From the NCBI RefSeq assembly GCF_964275005.1, contig NC_092693.1:21968335-22032334 (forward strand): a stretch of 64,000 bases of DNA, read 5' to 3'. A model generated the notes under the pieces. The model searched no databases, was not told where the DNA came from, and saw only the letters and a program-made list of their open reading frames with translations. Positions 42,705-52,485 of the stretch are shown in pieces. Source of the DNA: Diadema setosum (taxonomy: Eukaryota; Echinodermata; Echinoidea; Diadematoida; Diadematidae). A program made the translations under genes and the position numbers. Positions within the stretch are counted from its first letter, which is position 1. Every line of letters begins with the position of its first letter.

Positions 42705-44366
42705 CTGGAGCACAAAGAAAGAAAAATCCACCTTTGTTAAAGTTTCATTACGGAAGCAAGAAAAATACCACTACTAAATCTTAATTCAGACATAAACAAT
42801 ACATACATACAATAAAACAATCCTCTGTCTTAACCCATTGAAGACGAGCTGTTTTTACCTCAAACACACATTTCCCATGACCAAGTCTGAGTATACGTAC
42901 TCTGGACTCGTCTTCAATGGATTAACATACAAATGATTCAGGTTTATCATCATCAGAAATCCACTTTAAGTATGCACGTGACAGTAACAGAAAATGCTTG
43001 TGCCAGTCTACTTTATAAGCGGTTATTTTCGCGAGGGTTTAATTTTTGCGAATTTGGCCAATCACAATTGGGTCGTAAATTTAACAACACGTGAAAATGT
43101 CGCCCTGCACCAGGGTAACAATGCATGTAAGATAGCGTCAGCGTCAATTCGCGAAAACAACACCTCGTGAAAATGTCTATGACCTTCAAATTCGCGAAAA
43201 TATCTGTACGCGAAAATAACAGCTTATACAGTATATGATGGATTGGCAGATCTTGAATGTGTGCCTGCTGTAATGACACAAATTCAGACAACATACCAGG
43301 TAAGGGCATTTAGCACATAGACGGCTGCAGTCATTCTTCCTCTGGAACTGCTGAAATCAAGGCACTGAAATGTGAACAGATTTAAAGGAAGACGAGTAAA
43401 AGCGCAGTTAATGAAATTATACTGTGGCTACTTTCACTGGCACTCAGTGTGGAAAATAGTATTCTTGCTCTGAACTCTACAGTAATCAGCCCAGCTTTTG
43501 ATAGCTTTGATTCCACAGTCAAGCTCAACAACATAAAATCTTTTTGCAGCACCCATTTCTTGCTGACACTTACATGACCATGTACAATGTAGGCACTATC
43601 TAAGGTAGCTGCTTCCAGCAAACCTCCCCCTTGAGAGAAAAAAAAAAATGCACAACAGCTTCCTTGACTCAACAGTAATTTGAGAAACCATCATGATGTC
43701 CGGAACAGAAATACATGTAGGTTCTTGTTGCTTTAAACAAGACTGACAACACACCCTTACAAAATACAGCTGAAAGAGAATAAACTTTCGTACAAATGAG
43801 TGATTTATACCCATATGCTCATTAAGCAAAACTCTAGTGCACAATCCTCTCTTAAGTGTGAACAGATCAACAACTTGAAGTCATTACCTGGACATAAAGA
43901 ATTCATTTCAAACAGTGGAGTATTTAACCTCCCAAATACATTTCTGACAAATTACATGAGTTTCAGCCGAGAGAATATAAGACTATAAATGCTATGAGAT
44001 ATTTCACAGGCAGCGAATCATTACCATGATTACAATGATGGTGATGACTACTGTCATTATCATTGCAATCATTGTTATTATTTTCATTATCATTTTACTT
44101 ATCTTTCTTCATTCTTTTCATTTATTTTTTTTTTACTTTTTTTTTTTTTGCCCGCCAAAAATATTCCCCAAACTGCTGAAATCGAGCAATGCTTCTCTAC
44201 TTACATCATAGCCAAAGACCTGATTTAGGGACTTGGGATGATCGAGAATGTAGTCAATGAGGATTAGCCACAGACCAAAGCAGACATAGAAAACACTCTG
44301 CATGGCAAGAATCTGGGCAATAAGCAGCAATGGGTCCCACACATAGCTTCTGAAGGATGCCCCCAT
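42467..44366 (-). CDS. SYS1: SYS1, Golgi integral membrane trafficking protein (3 coding exons, 155 aa)
   Basis: Spliced minus-strand CDS: 44366-44205, 43364-43297, 42704-42467 (468 nt with stop). GT..AG introns and phases agree. It begins MGASFRSYVWDPLLLIAQIL, close to vertebrate SYS1 (FRSYVWDPLLI). The middle is DFSSSRGRMTAAVYVLNALT and it ends GEYMCMRSELRDIPLSGA, the SYS1 C-terminus. Length matches the family (human 156). Four membrane segments are expected: about 15-40, 62-85, 90-112 and 118-140. SYS1 is a multi-pass Golgi protein that helps target the Arf-like GTPase ARFRP1/Arl3 and so recruit golgins at the trans-Golgi. An acceptor (ctgtacag) lies 20 bp before the ATG, so a non-coding first exon is expected upstream. 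Confidence 0.95.
42830..42925. mobile_element. TTAA-flanked mini-MITE, copy C (SYS1 intron)
   Basis: ttaacccattgaagacgagc and ctcgtcttcaatggattaa ends with a reverse-oriented core (cacatttcccatgacc, gagtatacg). 96 bp. Confidence 0.8.
43011..43232. mobile_element. TTTCGCG-type MITE, copy B (SYS1 intron)
   Basis: ctttataagcggttattttc at the left and gcgaaaataacagcttatac at the right are inverted; the centre has aattcgcgaaaa words. About 222 bp. Related in style, not identical, to the copy at 41033. Confidence 0.7.
43297..43364 (-). CDS. SYS1: SYS1 coding exon 2
   Basis: 68 nt between ttcag and gtatgt: CLDFSSSRGRMTAAVYVLNA then LT plus two bases, aligning with the GRLSMMSFILNALTC region of vertebrate SYS1. 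Too short to stand out as an open frame alone. Confidence 0.9.
44205..44366 (-). CDS. SYS1: SYS1 coding exon 1
   Basis: 54 codons, MGASFRSYVWDPLLL through NQVFGYD, ending in phase 0 at the donor gtaagt. Contains the first membrane segment. Reading past the donor gives a false extension. Confidence 0.95.
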
Positions 44367-44730
44367 GGTATCTCAGCGAGTCAACTGTACAGAAAAATGA
44401 CAAACTTCAGACTGTTAACACATTCAGTAAACAAACAATAGGCAACATAATTTTGAATGGATATTAAATTATGGCAAACAAGTCAAGCAAAGTAGCCGTC
44501 AATGTTAATGTTGTCATTGATGGGCAAGATCGCATGACTATAGTACCAATAAACTAGATATATTTCACAGTACACAGGTATATTGTGAATGAGTTTGTGG
44601 TTAGTGCACTATTTGTGGTTATGCCTAGAACTCTATAAAATGAAATTAAATTTCAAATGAATTAAACTTAATATTGACAAAGCAAAAGGTCACATCCTTG
44701 CAGTGTTTTGACTGTAGCACATGCATACTT

Positions 44731-44894
44731 AGACAGAAAGATCTGTCTGTCCAGAGGAGTCTCGTATTTTTTTTTTTTTTTAACGTTATCGCTCTCCTCT
44801 GTCCGGAGGGATCCCTGAAGTCAGACCAGACAAAGTCTCCACGGAACATATCCCCGACGACCAGAGAGAGAGATACAGACCGATCTTTTGGTCA
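44731..44894 (+). mobile_element. GATCTTTC-ended MITE, copy A
   Basis: agacagaaagatctgtctgt at the left and cgatcttttggtca at the right are inverted. Internal ctctgtccggagggatccc and gacaaagtctccacggaaca match copy B in the opposite orientation. About 164 bp, in the 5' intron or promoter region of SYS1. Confidence 0.8.
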
Positions 44895-45176
44895 AATGCT
44901 ACTGGGAGTACTGCACGCATGATCTTGACATTACCCAACCAAAACTATGATCTTTCATGAACTTATTTGTATCAAGGCCTTCACTTCACAACATCCATCA
45001 TCACTACCACAACTGCAACTAGGGGAGTCTATTATATGAACTGGAGTGGAGAGTGAGGAAGCATACAAGCAATTCACACACCGTTTCAATAGTGCGGTGG
45101 TATGAAGCAGTGGCAGTGTTGTAGCCTTGCACTAACAGTTAGGCCTACAAGTTGCAGGCAGTGCAGTGCAGTGCAT

Positions 45177-45321
45177 TGACCGAAAGATCGGTCTGTATCT
45201 GTCCGTCGGGGAATGTTCCGCGGAGACTGCGTCTGGCTTCACGGATCCCCTCCGTCTACGGAGGACAGCGTTAATGGCAAAATATGAAAAGAGTCCTCCG
45301 GACAGACGGATCTTTCTGTCT
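45177..45321 (-). mobile_element. GATCTTTC-ended MITE, copy B (inverted relative to A)
   Basis: tgaccgaaagatcggtctgt at the left and gacggatctttctgtcta at the right. Its reverse complement matches copy A along its length, with short indels. About 145 bp. The 280-bp spacer makes the pair a large inverted repeat upstream of SYS1. Confidence 0.8.
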
Positions 45322-45491
45322 ATGCAGTGCAGTGAGTAGAACTATAAATAAAAAAAGATAACAACTTTAATACTCCAGTAGGCCTAACAGTTACATGTAA
45401 TACTGTTGCATGTAGACAATCCTCAGACAAAAACCAACATTTTACGACAAACCGAGCACCTCACTAACTGTTAGACGTAGACACTCCTTAC

Positions 45492-45600
45492 CTCATTCAA
45501 CGCAACGTTTAGGGAGCTCGCAGTGCAACGAAGACAGGCGACGAAGCTAAGAAGAACTGCACATATCCAGCCAGGCTAGGCGTGATGCCGACATGCAGAA
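45492..45600 (-). promoter_or_regulatory. Probable SYS1 non-coding first exon and promoter
   Basis: On the minus strand, gaatgag is followed by a strong donor gtaaggagt (exon end at 45492). The acceptor just before the SYS1 ATG needs such a partner. The sequence upstream on that strand (to about 45980) is GC- and CpG-richer than its surroundings and includes tgacgtgt and tgacgttc CRE-like words. The 5' end is not defined. Confidence 0.45.
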
Positions 45601-46286
45601 ACGGCTGAGAACTGGTATGAAGGTCAGATGTATTTCTACAGTGCGATCATACAGTTTCTGCCCGGTATCACCCTCTTACAGAAAGAATTATCACCATCAA
45701 CTACTTAGTATTGACGTCCTGCTCGATCTCCGGATAAACATAATTCACCAGAAGGCAACGGATCCATTCATACACGTCACGCCGCCGAACGTCACAACAA
45801 GCCGTCGTGTTCTGCAGCAAGCTGCATGCTGTCTTTGTATACTGCGTACGGTGTACGACGCAGTCCCGTCGATGATGTATGCACGGAGTCGGAACAAGTC
45901 AAGATCATGTGCCGAGCATGCAACACGCGGCACCATCCACCACCGGTTCACCTGTCTTTGGACGACATGAGACTTACGCGGGTCATTCTGCGCTAAGTAT
46001 TTTTGTCATTACAAATTATTGACAGAAAAAGTGTCTCAGAAATGGAAAATCTTTCATAAAGCGGGAAAATCACGACTAATATTGACTTAATTTATTCGAA
46101 TTGTATTACAAGTGTGTATTTCTTTCCTTTCTGTAGTCTATCCCCTACCAATATGGATTTAACATTGGGGATTTTGGTAGGGAATGGCCATATATCTCAA
46201 CATCTCTTCTAATATTCAAATTTTGGATTCCATTTCTGCCTTCTCCGTGCCCATATAGGCCTATCATATTTCATAAGTTACCACAT

Positions 46287-46330
46287 GGGGGGGGGGGGGG
46301 GGCGGCGCTCGGGGGGCACTCCCCCCCCCC
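46287..46330. repeat. G-run/C-run palindrome
   Basis: 16 G, a short CG-rich linker with six more G, then 11 C: a hairpin-forming homopolymer inverted repeat. Confidence 0.85.
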
Positions 46331-46844
46331 GTACGAATAATTGTTGTTGTTGTTGTTGTGTTGTTATTGTTGTTGTTGTTTTTTTTTTTGGGGGGGGGGA
46401 AACGAGTTTTTGCCCCCTGTAACAAATAATTAATCAATTATTTAAAGACCAGAATGAGCAATGAAGGCACACCCTCCCCTGCTCGGTCGCTTCGGAAAGT
46501 CACAGGCCCGTAAATCAGAATTTTTATGGGAGGGTTCAGAATTAGAAAAAGTGGACCACTTCCGGATTTGATCAGCTAATGTATATTCATGCATGTCTTT
46601 CTTATACACGGCGGGCTATTACACTAGCGCCACTTTTTTTAAAAGTAGGGAAGGGCGGGGGGGGGGGCAGTTCATGTTATTTTCTTGAAAAAGAAGAAGA
46701 AAGAAGAAGAAGAAAAAGAAAGTCCTTCCCCGCACTTATACTACTTTCATTGGTTGGCAAGAAAGAAAGAAAAAACCCTCTGTTACAACAAAAAGTGGTT
46801 AGACCATAGATTCATATGTACTCTGAAAAACAAAGTGTGTGTGT

Positions 46845-46893
46845 GGGGGGGGGGGGAGGGGGGGGGGAGGGGAAGGGAGGGGAGGGAAGGGAG
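46845..46893 (+). repeat. G-rich purine tract (quadruplex-prone)
   Basis: About 49 bases of G runs broken only by single or paired A on the plus strand. More than four G-tracts of four or more bases, so a G-quadruplex is feasible. Confidence 0.85.
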
Positions 46894-47265
46894 TCCGCCC
46901 CCGATTGCGAAAAATACCTTTTTCAGTTTTTCCTTGTGTTGTTTTCTTTCGTCACCGGTTCTCGTCGAAGCGAGGGGGTAGAGGTTTTAGTATTGTTGGC
47001 CCTTGACAATAACAACTGCAAGAGAAAAAAAGAAATCGAAAAAAAAACATAAAAAACCCCCAGCAAATCCCACTTGTCGAGGGTTCTGTCCGGAGATTTA
47101 TCTCGTCGGAGACTGCAAAGGGTACAAAATAATGACAGTCGGCATTATATAAGGACTCCTTCAAAACAGCAATAATCCACTACACATCCATCAAGAGCAA
47201 AGCAATTGCTAGATAAGCTTCTCTCTCCGCGCTATGAACACCACCCCCTGTCCGGTTAGCACGTC

Positions 47266-47479
47266 AGAAGAAGAAGAAGAAGAAGAAGAAGAAGAAGAAG
47301 AAGAAGAAGAAGAAGAAGAAGAAGAAGAAGAAGAAGAAGAAGAAGAAGAAGAAGAAGAAGAAGAAGAAGAAGAAGAAGAAGAAGAAGAAGAAGAAGAAGA
47401 AGAAGAAGAAGAAGAAGAAGAAGAAGAAGAAGAAGAAGAAGAAGAAGAAGAAGAAGAAGAAGAAGAAGAAGAAGAAGAA
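47266..47479. repeat. Pure GAA trinucleotide tract, about 71 units
   Basis: About 213 bp of uninterrupted gaa, giving false poly-Glu (plus) and poly-Leu (minus) frames. Long pure GAA tracts can form triplex DNA. Confidence 0.97.
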
Positions 47480-48450
47480 TGGCCGTTGACATCAACACCT
47501 TGGTTCTACCAGGGAGGTGGGAAGAGACCTCCCTGGTTCTACATCACACCAGAAGGCAGGTATCACACACTAGGGATACCTCCTTGGTCCCCTTTGGTTC
47601 TGCCACTGAGGGTTCCGACATGCACCTCCTTCTACCAGCAGCAGGGAGCGCGGAGGTGAAGAGCATCACCTCCACTCACTACGGCCTACTACTACGTGCA
47701 AGACTACGAGAGTCGGTTGCTGATTACAAATAGTGGTCTACTGATTACTTGATTGGGCTTTTTGTTTTTGGGAAGTTGCATGATAATAATTTAATTTCTT
47801 AAATGTATAAAATATTTTATTGATAAAATGTATATCTATTACTTGAAAATAAAAAATCTCATTGATTATAGTGATTTTTATTATGATATGAATACAAAAG
47901 TCGGAATGCATACCCATCATTCCAATCGTCGTAAAGCGTGAATCAAGTTCCGGTTGCCGGCAGAGTCTGTGTCGCATCGAGAAGCTGAACGTGAGGTAAA
48001 ATTGCCTCCTAAGTGGAGGGAATCTGATAAGTGATTGAGTTTGTCAGTTATCATTATTGTCCATACAATGTTAAGTAATTTGAAAATGTTAATAGAAAGG
48101 TTTTAAGCCCAAATGTATCCATGTATTCGTTGATTTACTCGGTGAGTTGATCACACTCTCTCCACCGGAGCAGCTAGCATGCATGCACAGTATTGTAGCA
48201 GAGGGGGCATCGCATCGACGATTCAGGATAGGGCCTAGGCCCTACTAGAATCTGGCTGAATGGCGAAAAACGCCGGTTGCCCATTTAATTTTCCATACAT
48301 TACACACTCGCAAACGACACTACTGCGCGGCCCGGCTACAATCAATGGTTGGACCTACAAATAAGGCCATCGATCGCTTTTTATTAAATTACTATCTTGT
48401 ATCTAAGAAAATATGGGCAATTATGCACTTTCTAAGACGGCCCTTTGGCC
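47480..48450. other. Intergenic stretch after the GAA tract
   Basis: Contains a short hairpin ccagggaggt..acctccctgg (about 47509-47534). A possible non-coding exon end lies at about 47996 (aacgtgag then gtaaaa) in a GC-richer context, which could be a COX4 first exon. Neither is proven. Confidence 0.3.
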
Positions 48451-48712
48451 TTATCGGTACCTCATTCGTTCCCCGTGCCGTGACCGTGTGACAAGCTGTA
48501 GACGTCTAACGTCAGTGAAGGTGATATCCATCCCAATGTACCACCACGCACTGATCGAGCAGCTGCACTGCACTGCGAGGTAGACCGATACCTGGCGATG
48601 GTATCTCAACTTCACGGTGGGCTTCTTTATCCTGACGGTGACGTACATTCCCCAACGTCAGGAAGAAGCCCACCATGAAGAGATAATACGAGGTGTAGTT
48701 CCTACCTGGCAT
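48451..48712. other. GC-rich coding-like patch with an inverted repeat, unassigned
   Basis: The plus reading (WRWYLNFTVGFFILTVTY) and the minus reading (NYTSYYLFMVGFFLTLGN) both give a membrane-like segment, because the patch contains an imperfect inverted repeat (ggtgggcttctt..ctgacg / cgtcag..aagaagcccacc). The plus frame spans about 190 nt with one TAG in it. No family recognised; possibly an inverted duplication of an exon. Confidence 0.25.
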
Positions 48713-49046
48713 TGAAGAAGACTTGCATATGAATTGCAGACAAAATTAAATTTAGTTTATATTCTCTCCTACTCTAGTGACTAAATATCGGCAACCAAAA
48801 TTTTGTACAGCTCAATAATCCTTGACCTGGACCATGGTAACGGAAAAGCCAAAAAATATGCCTCTGTGGATAAATTGCGGACGTGTTGTGTGGCAGTCAA
48901 CCAAGTCATACAACTGACAAGCATATTTCATGAATATTGCGGATATTTAGCGAATATTTAGATCTAGGGTCTAGTCTATAGAATCTAGAGTAAAACCCCC
49001 AATTTTAGGACACAAACTTTTTTGCAATATTTTTTCAACTCATATA

Positions 49047-49612
49047 CAGTGCACTCCCGTTACAACGAACACGGTTATAACGAAATTTCGTTATAACAAA
49101 GTAAAACTTCTGGTCCAAAAATTATCGCCATTAAAGTCTATGGTACAAAATTCGCTTATAACGAACACGGTTATAGCGAAATTTTCGTTAAAGCGAAGTC
49201 TTTTCCAAGCGCCATTGACAAAGAAAAAAAAAGAAATGTGCTCCGTAAATAACGAAATGATGATCGCTTTCAAAAATATGTAGCGAAACAAGCATTTGTA
49301 GCGTCTCTCTGCATGGGCGAACCCGTCACATCACTGTGTGTTCGCTTGGTGTGTTGGGCACAGTTTCCGAGGGGAACTTGCGTTATTGTAATGCAATAAT
49401 CTGAAATTGAATACAGTGTTTTATTGTTCACATAGCTTTCCAGTGTATGACGTGTATTCAACAAACAAAATATGATAGGACCCTATATGATATATGTGTC
49501 GTGGCTTTCCTTGTTTTCGTTATATATTGTATTTGTTCGGTTATAACGAAATTTCGTTTTAAAGAAAGAAAACTGCCGGTCCCGAGCATTTCGTTATAAT
49601 GGGAGTGCACTG
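49047..49612. mobile_element. Pogo/Tigger-like MITE, longer copy B
   Basis: cagtgcactcccgttacaac after TA and cgttataatgggagtgcact before TA. It keeps the words ggttataacgaaatttcgtt and aaaactgccggtcccgagca. At 566 bp it is about three times copy A, with an extra central region lacking coding sequence. The termini are the best preserved of the family here. Confidence 0.8.
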
Positions 49613-50932
49613 TAATACTCTACAAAATCATATCTATAATAATGTTAAATATGTCAACCTACTTTTTCCCAATATTGATTTTGTTAAGTACATCATAAAA
49701 TTTGTACACAGAATCCCCAAATATTATCACCTTGTCAATTCCCCAAAATTCGGACACGCGCGCAATGTCAATACGCATACAACGTAATACTACGCTGCTG
49801 AAAAATGAGTGCACGCCATACCTTGTTGGCACAAGGTTGCATCAGGGACGTTGTGGCGCCCGTTCGTGTCCGAATCTTGGTGACTCTGCACTTACATTCA
49901 GTTCCTGTACATTTATTCACTGCATTGGCACGTACAGAGATTTTGTTTTTCTTTTGTGTTTTCAAGGACACCATCACACTGAGCTTGCAATAAGCGAAAA
50001 ATCTAGCAACAGAATGGCGTAATTTTTCAGTTTATAGCTTTTTTTCGGCGACCCTGATTCTTTACACGGGTCCTAATTCTCGCACGCTTTGGAAAAGTTG
50101 CGGCGATTCTGCATTTTTGACGGCAAAATTTGGGATATTAGATAGATTTTTTTAGGTGACTCAGGCACTTTCCTGTGATGAACGAATGTGCCAGTATGTG
50201 AAACAATGTGATATGCATGTGTTGTGACGGTAGAATTTGCTGGCTTGTGATAAAGTGAAAAGTGTCAGGATTTTGGAGGCTGGCAAAAATTGGGTTTCTT
50301 ACTCTACACCAATTTTATGCGCAATTCATACACAAATCTTCCTAAGCGCCAGTGGGACTGCTACCGGGTCCTAATGAGGATTTTCTTCAATCAATTTTCC
50401 TCAAGACTTTCCTAGGTTATTTCAGCTCGGAAAACCCATTCATGAGGGGGGCTCCCACTCACAAGGATCCCTTCGCCTCATGAGCATCCCGGCCATGCTC
50501 ATGAGGCCCCCAGGCCGAGTTGCTCATGAGGTCCTCTGGCCCCGTTCACTTCTCATCCATCTCACATCAATATCTGACATATTGTTGCAACTTTGCACAG
50601 TGATTTTTTTTTTTTTTTTTTTTGTTACACACACATGCCCACTCGCCATGATGAAAAGAAGAAAAAATTCTGTGTGCTTTTTGATAAAAATCAAGTTTTA
50701 ATCAACCCATGATGTGCAGCGACCCACCGAAACACAGGCGCCAGTGGGTTCGCTCAGTGCAGGATTGCCGCACCTACATATCAGCCTGATCCGACTCGAA
50801 ATTTTATTCCACAAAATTATAAAATCTACTTGGCGCCAGGTCGAACCCTACACCACTCTGCGCTCAGCTACACCCACGTGCTTGCACACAACCTCTATAC
50901 ACAATTCAGGTACGCGGCGCACTCGCACAGTA

Positions 50933-51120
50933 GCAGCGATCATCCTCTATTTTTACGTGCTAACATATGGGAAGTTGCCCTCTGTCACGAAACTCGGGTA
51001 TGCTGTGCGCGTAACAGCCAGCACACAGTCAGACACACGCCTACAGTGTACGTATGGTGCAGCGATCATCCTCTAATTTTATGCTTAAACATGGGAATTT
51101 GCCCTTCATCGCGAAACCTC
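50933..51120. repeat. 125-bp-spaced direct repeat
   Basis: gcagcgatcatcctct followed by attttta/attttat, acatgggaa, ttgccct, and cgaaac occurs at about 50934-50995 and again at about 51059-51120. A diverged tandem duplication. Confidence 0.7.
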
Positions 51121-52044
51121 TCCACGAGAAACCCTTATCAACAGTAAATTTTCATCATTGGGAGCTCAAGTGCCCGGATGCTGGCGGTTTTTGCATATCT
51201 TTTCTTGGTGTTTACATGTAAAGTTAATTGGGAAACCCGGAAGAAGAGTAATACCCACTAATATTGCCCGCTGGAAACTGGTGGTTTCCCGACCAATCAA
51301 AATACCAACGACAATTGCCCAGCAAAACTACCTTGTATACAAAATGTATGTAATAATATGACATGAAAGTTGAGCAGGAGAAAGCTAAACTTTACATGAG
51401 AAAAATTACACAATTGTACATTTAGAGAAGAGAAATTCGAGCTTGAGGGAGAGTTGGAGTCCCTGATTTAGCCAACTCCTTTCAAGTTCTTGTCTGCGCC
51501 TCTTTAAGCCTTCTGCCTGTACACATAACCTTTGGTGGCACTGGTGTCATACAACAGTGTGCCATGTCGATTTCAACGAATGCTGCAAATGTACAAACCT
51601 GATTATGGACTGTCGTGTAGAAATACGAACCCAAAACTTTTTGGAACCCATTAGAGTTTATAGAAAGTAGTGACTTTGTTGGCAGCATGAGTAAATCACA
51701 CTGTATGAATGACAGAAGGAGACATGGTCAAACCAAAGTGAAATACATTAATTTGTAATTACAAATGCTTCCTTTGCGGTTTTTACATGCTCTGTTCTTT
51801 TTAAGTCCAGAAGGCAAGAATGTGTACGTTGTATATATTAAGCCAGATTTTGACGGAAAAAATGATACATTTGGAGCCCTCTGGGATTCATTTTTGCAAT
51901 GCAGCAATCAAGTTACAGAAGATTTCATGCTTTTATTTCTGAGTTTGGTTCAAATCATTAAACATAGTGTACTCCATATCATTGGCAAAATTTTTTAATG
52001 ACATGTATGAAATGTACATAGGTAACACTTGTGATCTTAGCTGG

Positions 52045-52048
<4 letters not shown>

Positions 52049-52079
<31 letters not shown>
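52049..52079. repeat. Poly-T tract
   Basis: About 30 uninterrupted T, 175 bp before the COX4 coding exon. Confidence 0.9.
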
Positions 52080-52081
<2 letters not shown>

Positions 52082-52262
52082 ACACTTTCAACAGGTATAA
52101 TGAGGGAAAATCGGTAGTCCCTGCAGCCTCATTATGACAGGGTTTCCCTTTATAAACATGACCACCAGGAACTACAACTGTTAACACTCTGAAAAAGAAA
52201 CAAAACACATGTAGCTGTAATGCTAGTTTTCTTCCTTTCTTCTTCACTTTGCAGTGATCAGA

Positions 52263-52485
52263 ATGGCGGCCAATTTATTACGGTTCGGCAGCAGGAGGCT
52301 CGCCTCCAATGCCTCAAAAACTCCCAAGAGGAACTTCCATGACAAGCTGTACGCCGACAGGTTAGACTATCCTGCCCCAAACTGCAGATATGTGAAGGAG
52401 GCCGACCTTACAGCTGACATGCAAGCACTCAAGGCCAAAGAAATGGGGGACTGGTCAGCGCTTACGGTGCAGGAGAAGAAAGCAT
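52263..52485 (+). CDS. COX4: COX4 coding exon 1
   Basis: Presequence and N-terminal matrix region, residues 1-74 plus one base, ending VQEKKA at the donor gtaagt. Confidence 0.95.

Larger units (their letters stand above)
45601..47265. other. Intergenic: CpG-richer patch then low-complexity G-rich DNA
   Basis: 45600-45980 is GC-richer and may be promoter. Its open frames on both strands are unrecognised. 46287-46330 and 46845-46893 are G/C homopolymer-like tracts. No gene supported. Confidence 0.45.
49620..52254. other. Intergenic / 5' region of COX4
   Basis: No protein-coding gene recognised. Holds a 125-bp near-duplication (about 50933-51120) and a poly-T tract (52049-52079). The non-coding first exon of COX4 may lie here or further upstream. 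Confidence 0.4.

Noticed and set aside
45593-45970. 125-residue open frame near the SYS1 promoter
   Set aside because: No similarity or splice partners; long frames are expected in a GC-richer promoter patch.
47234-47733. Poly-Glu open frame continuing into a Pro/Tyr-rich tail
   Set aside because: Created by the GAA tract; the tail has no similarity I recognise and no splice context.
48560-48680. VDRYLAMV reading, resembling a GPCR DRY motif
   Set aside because: No membrane helix precedes it, the frame stops soon after, and the patch is an inverted repeat.
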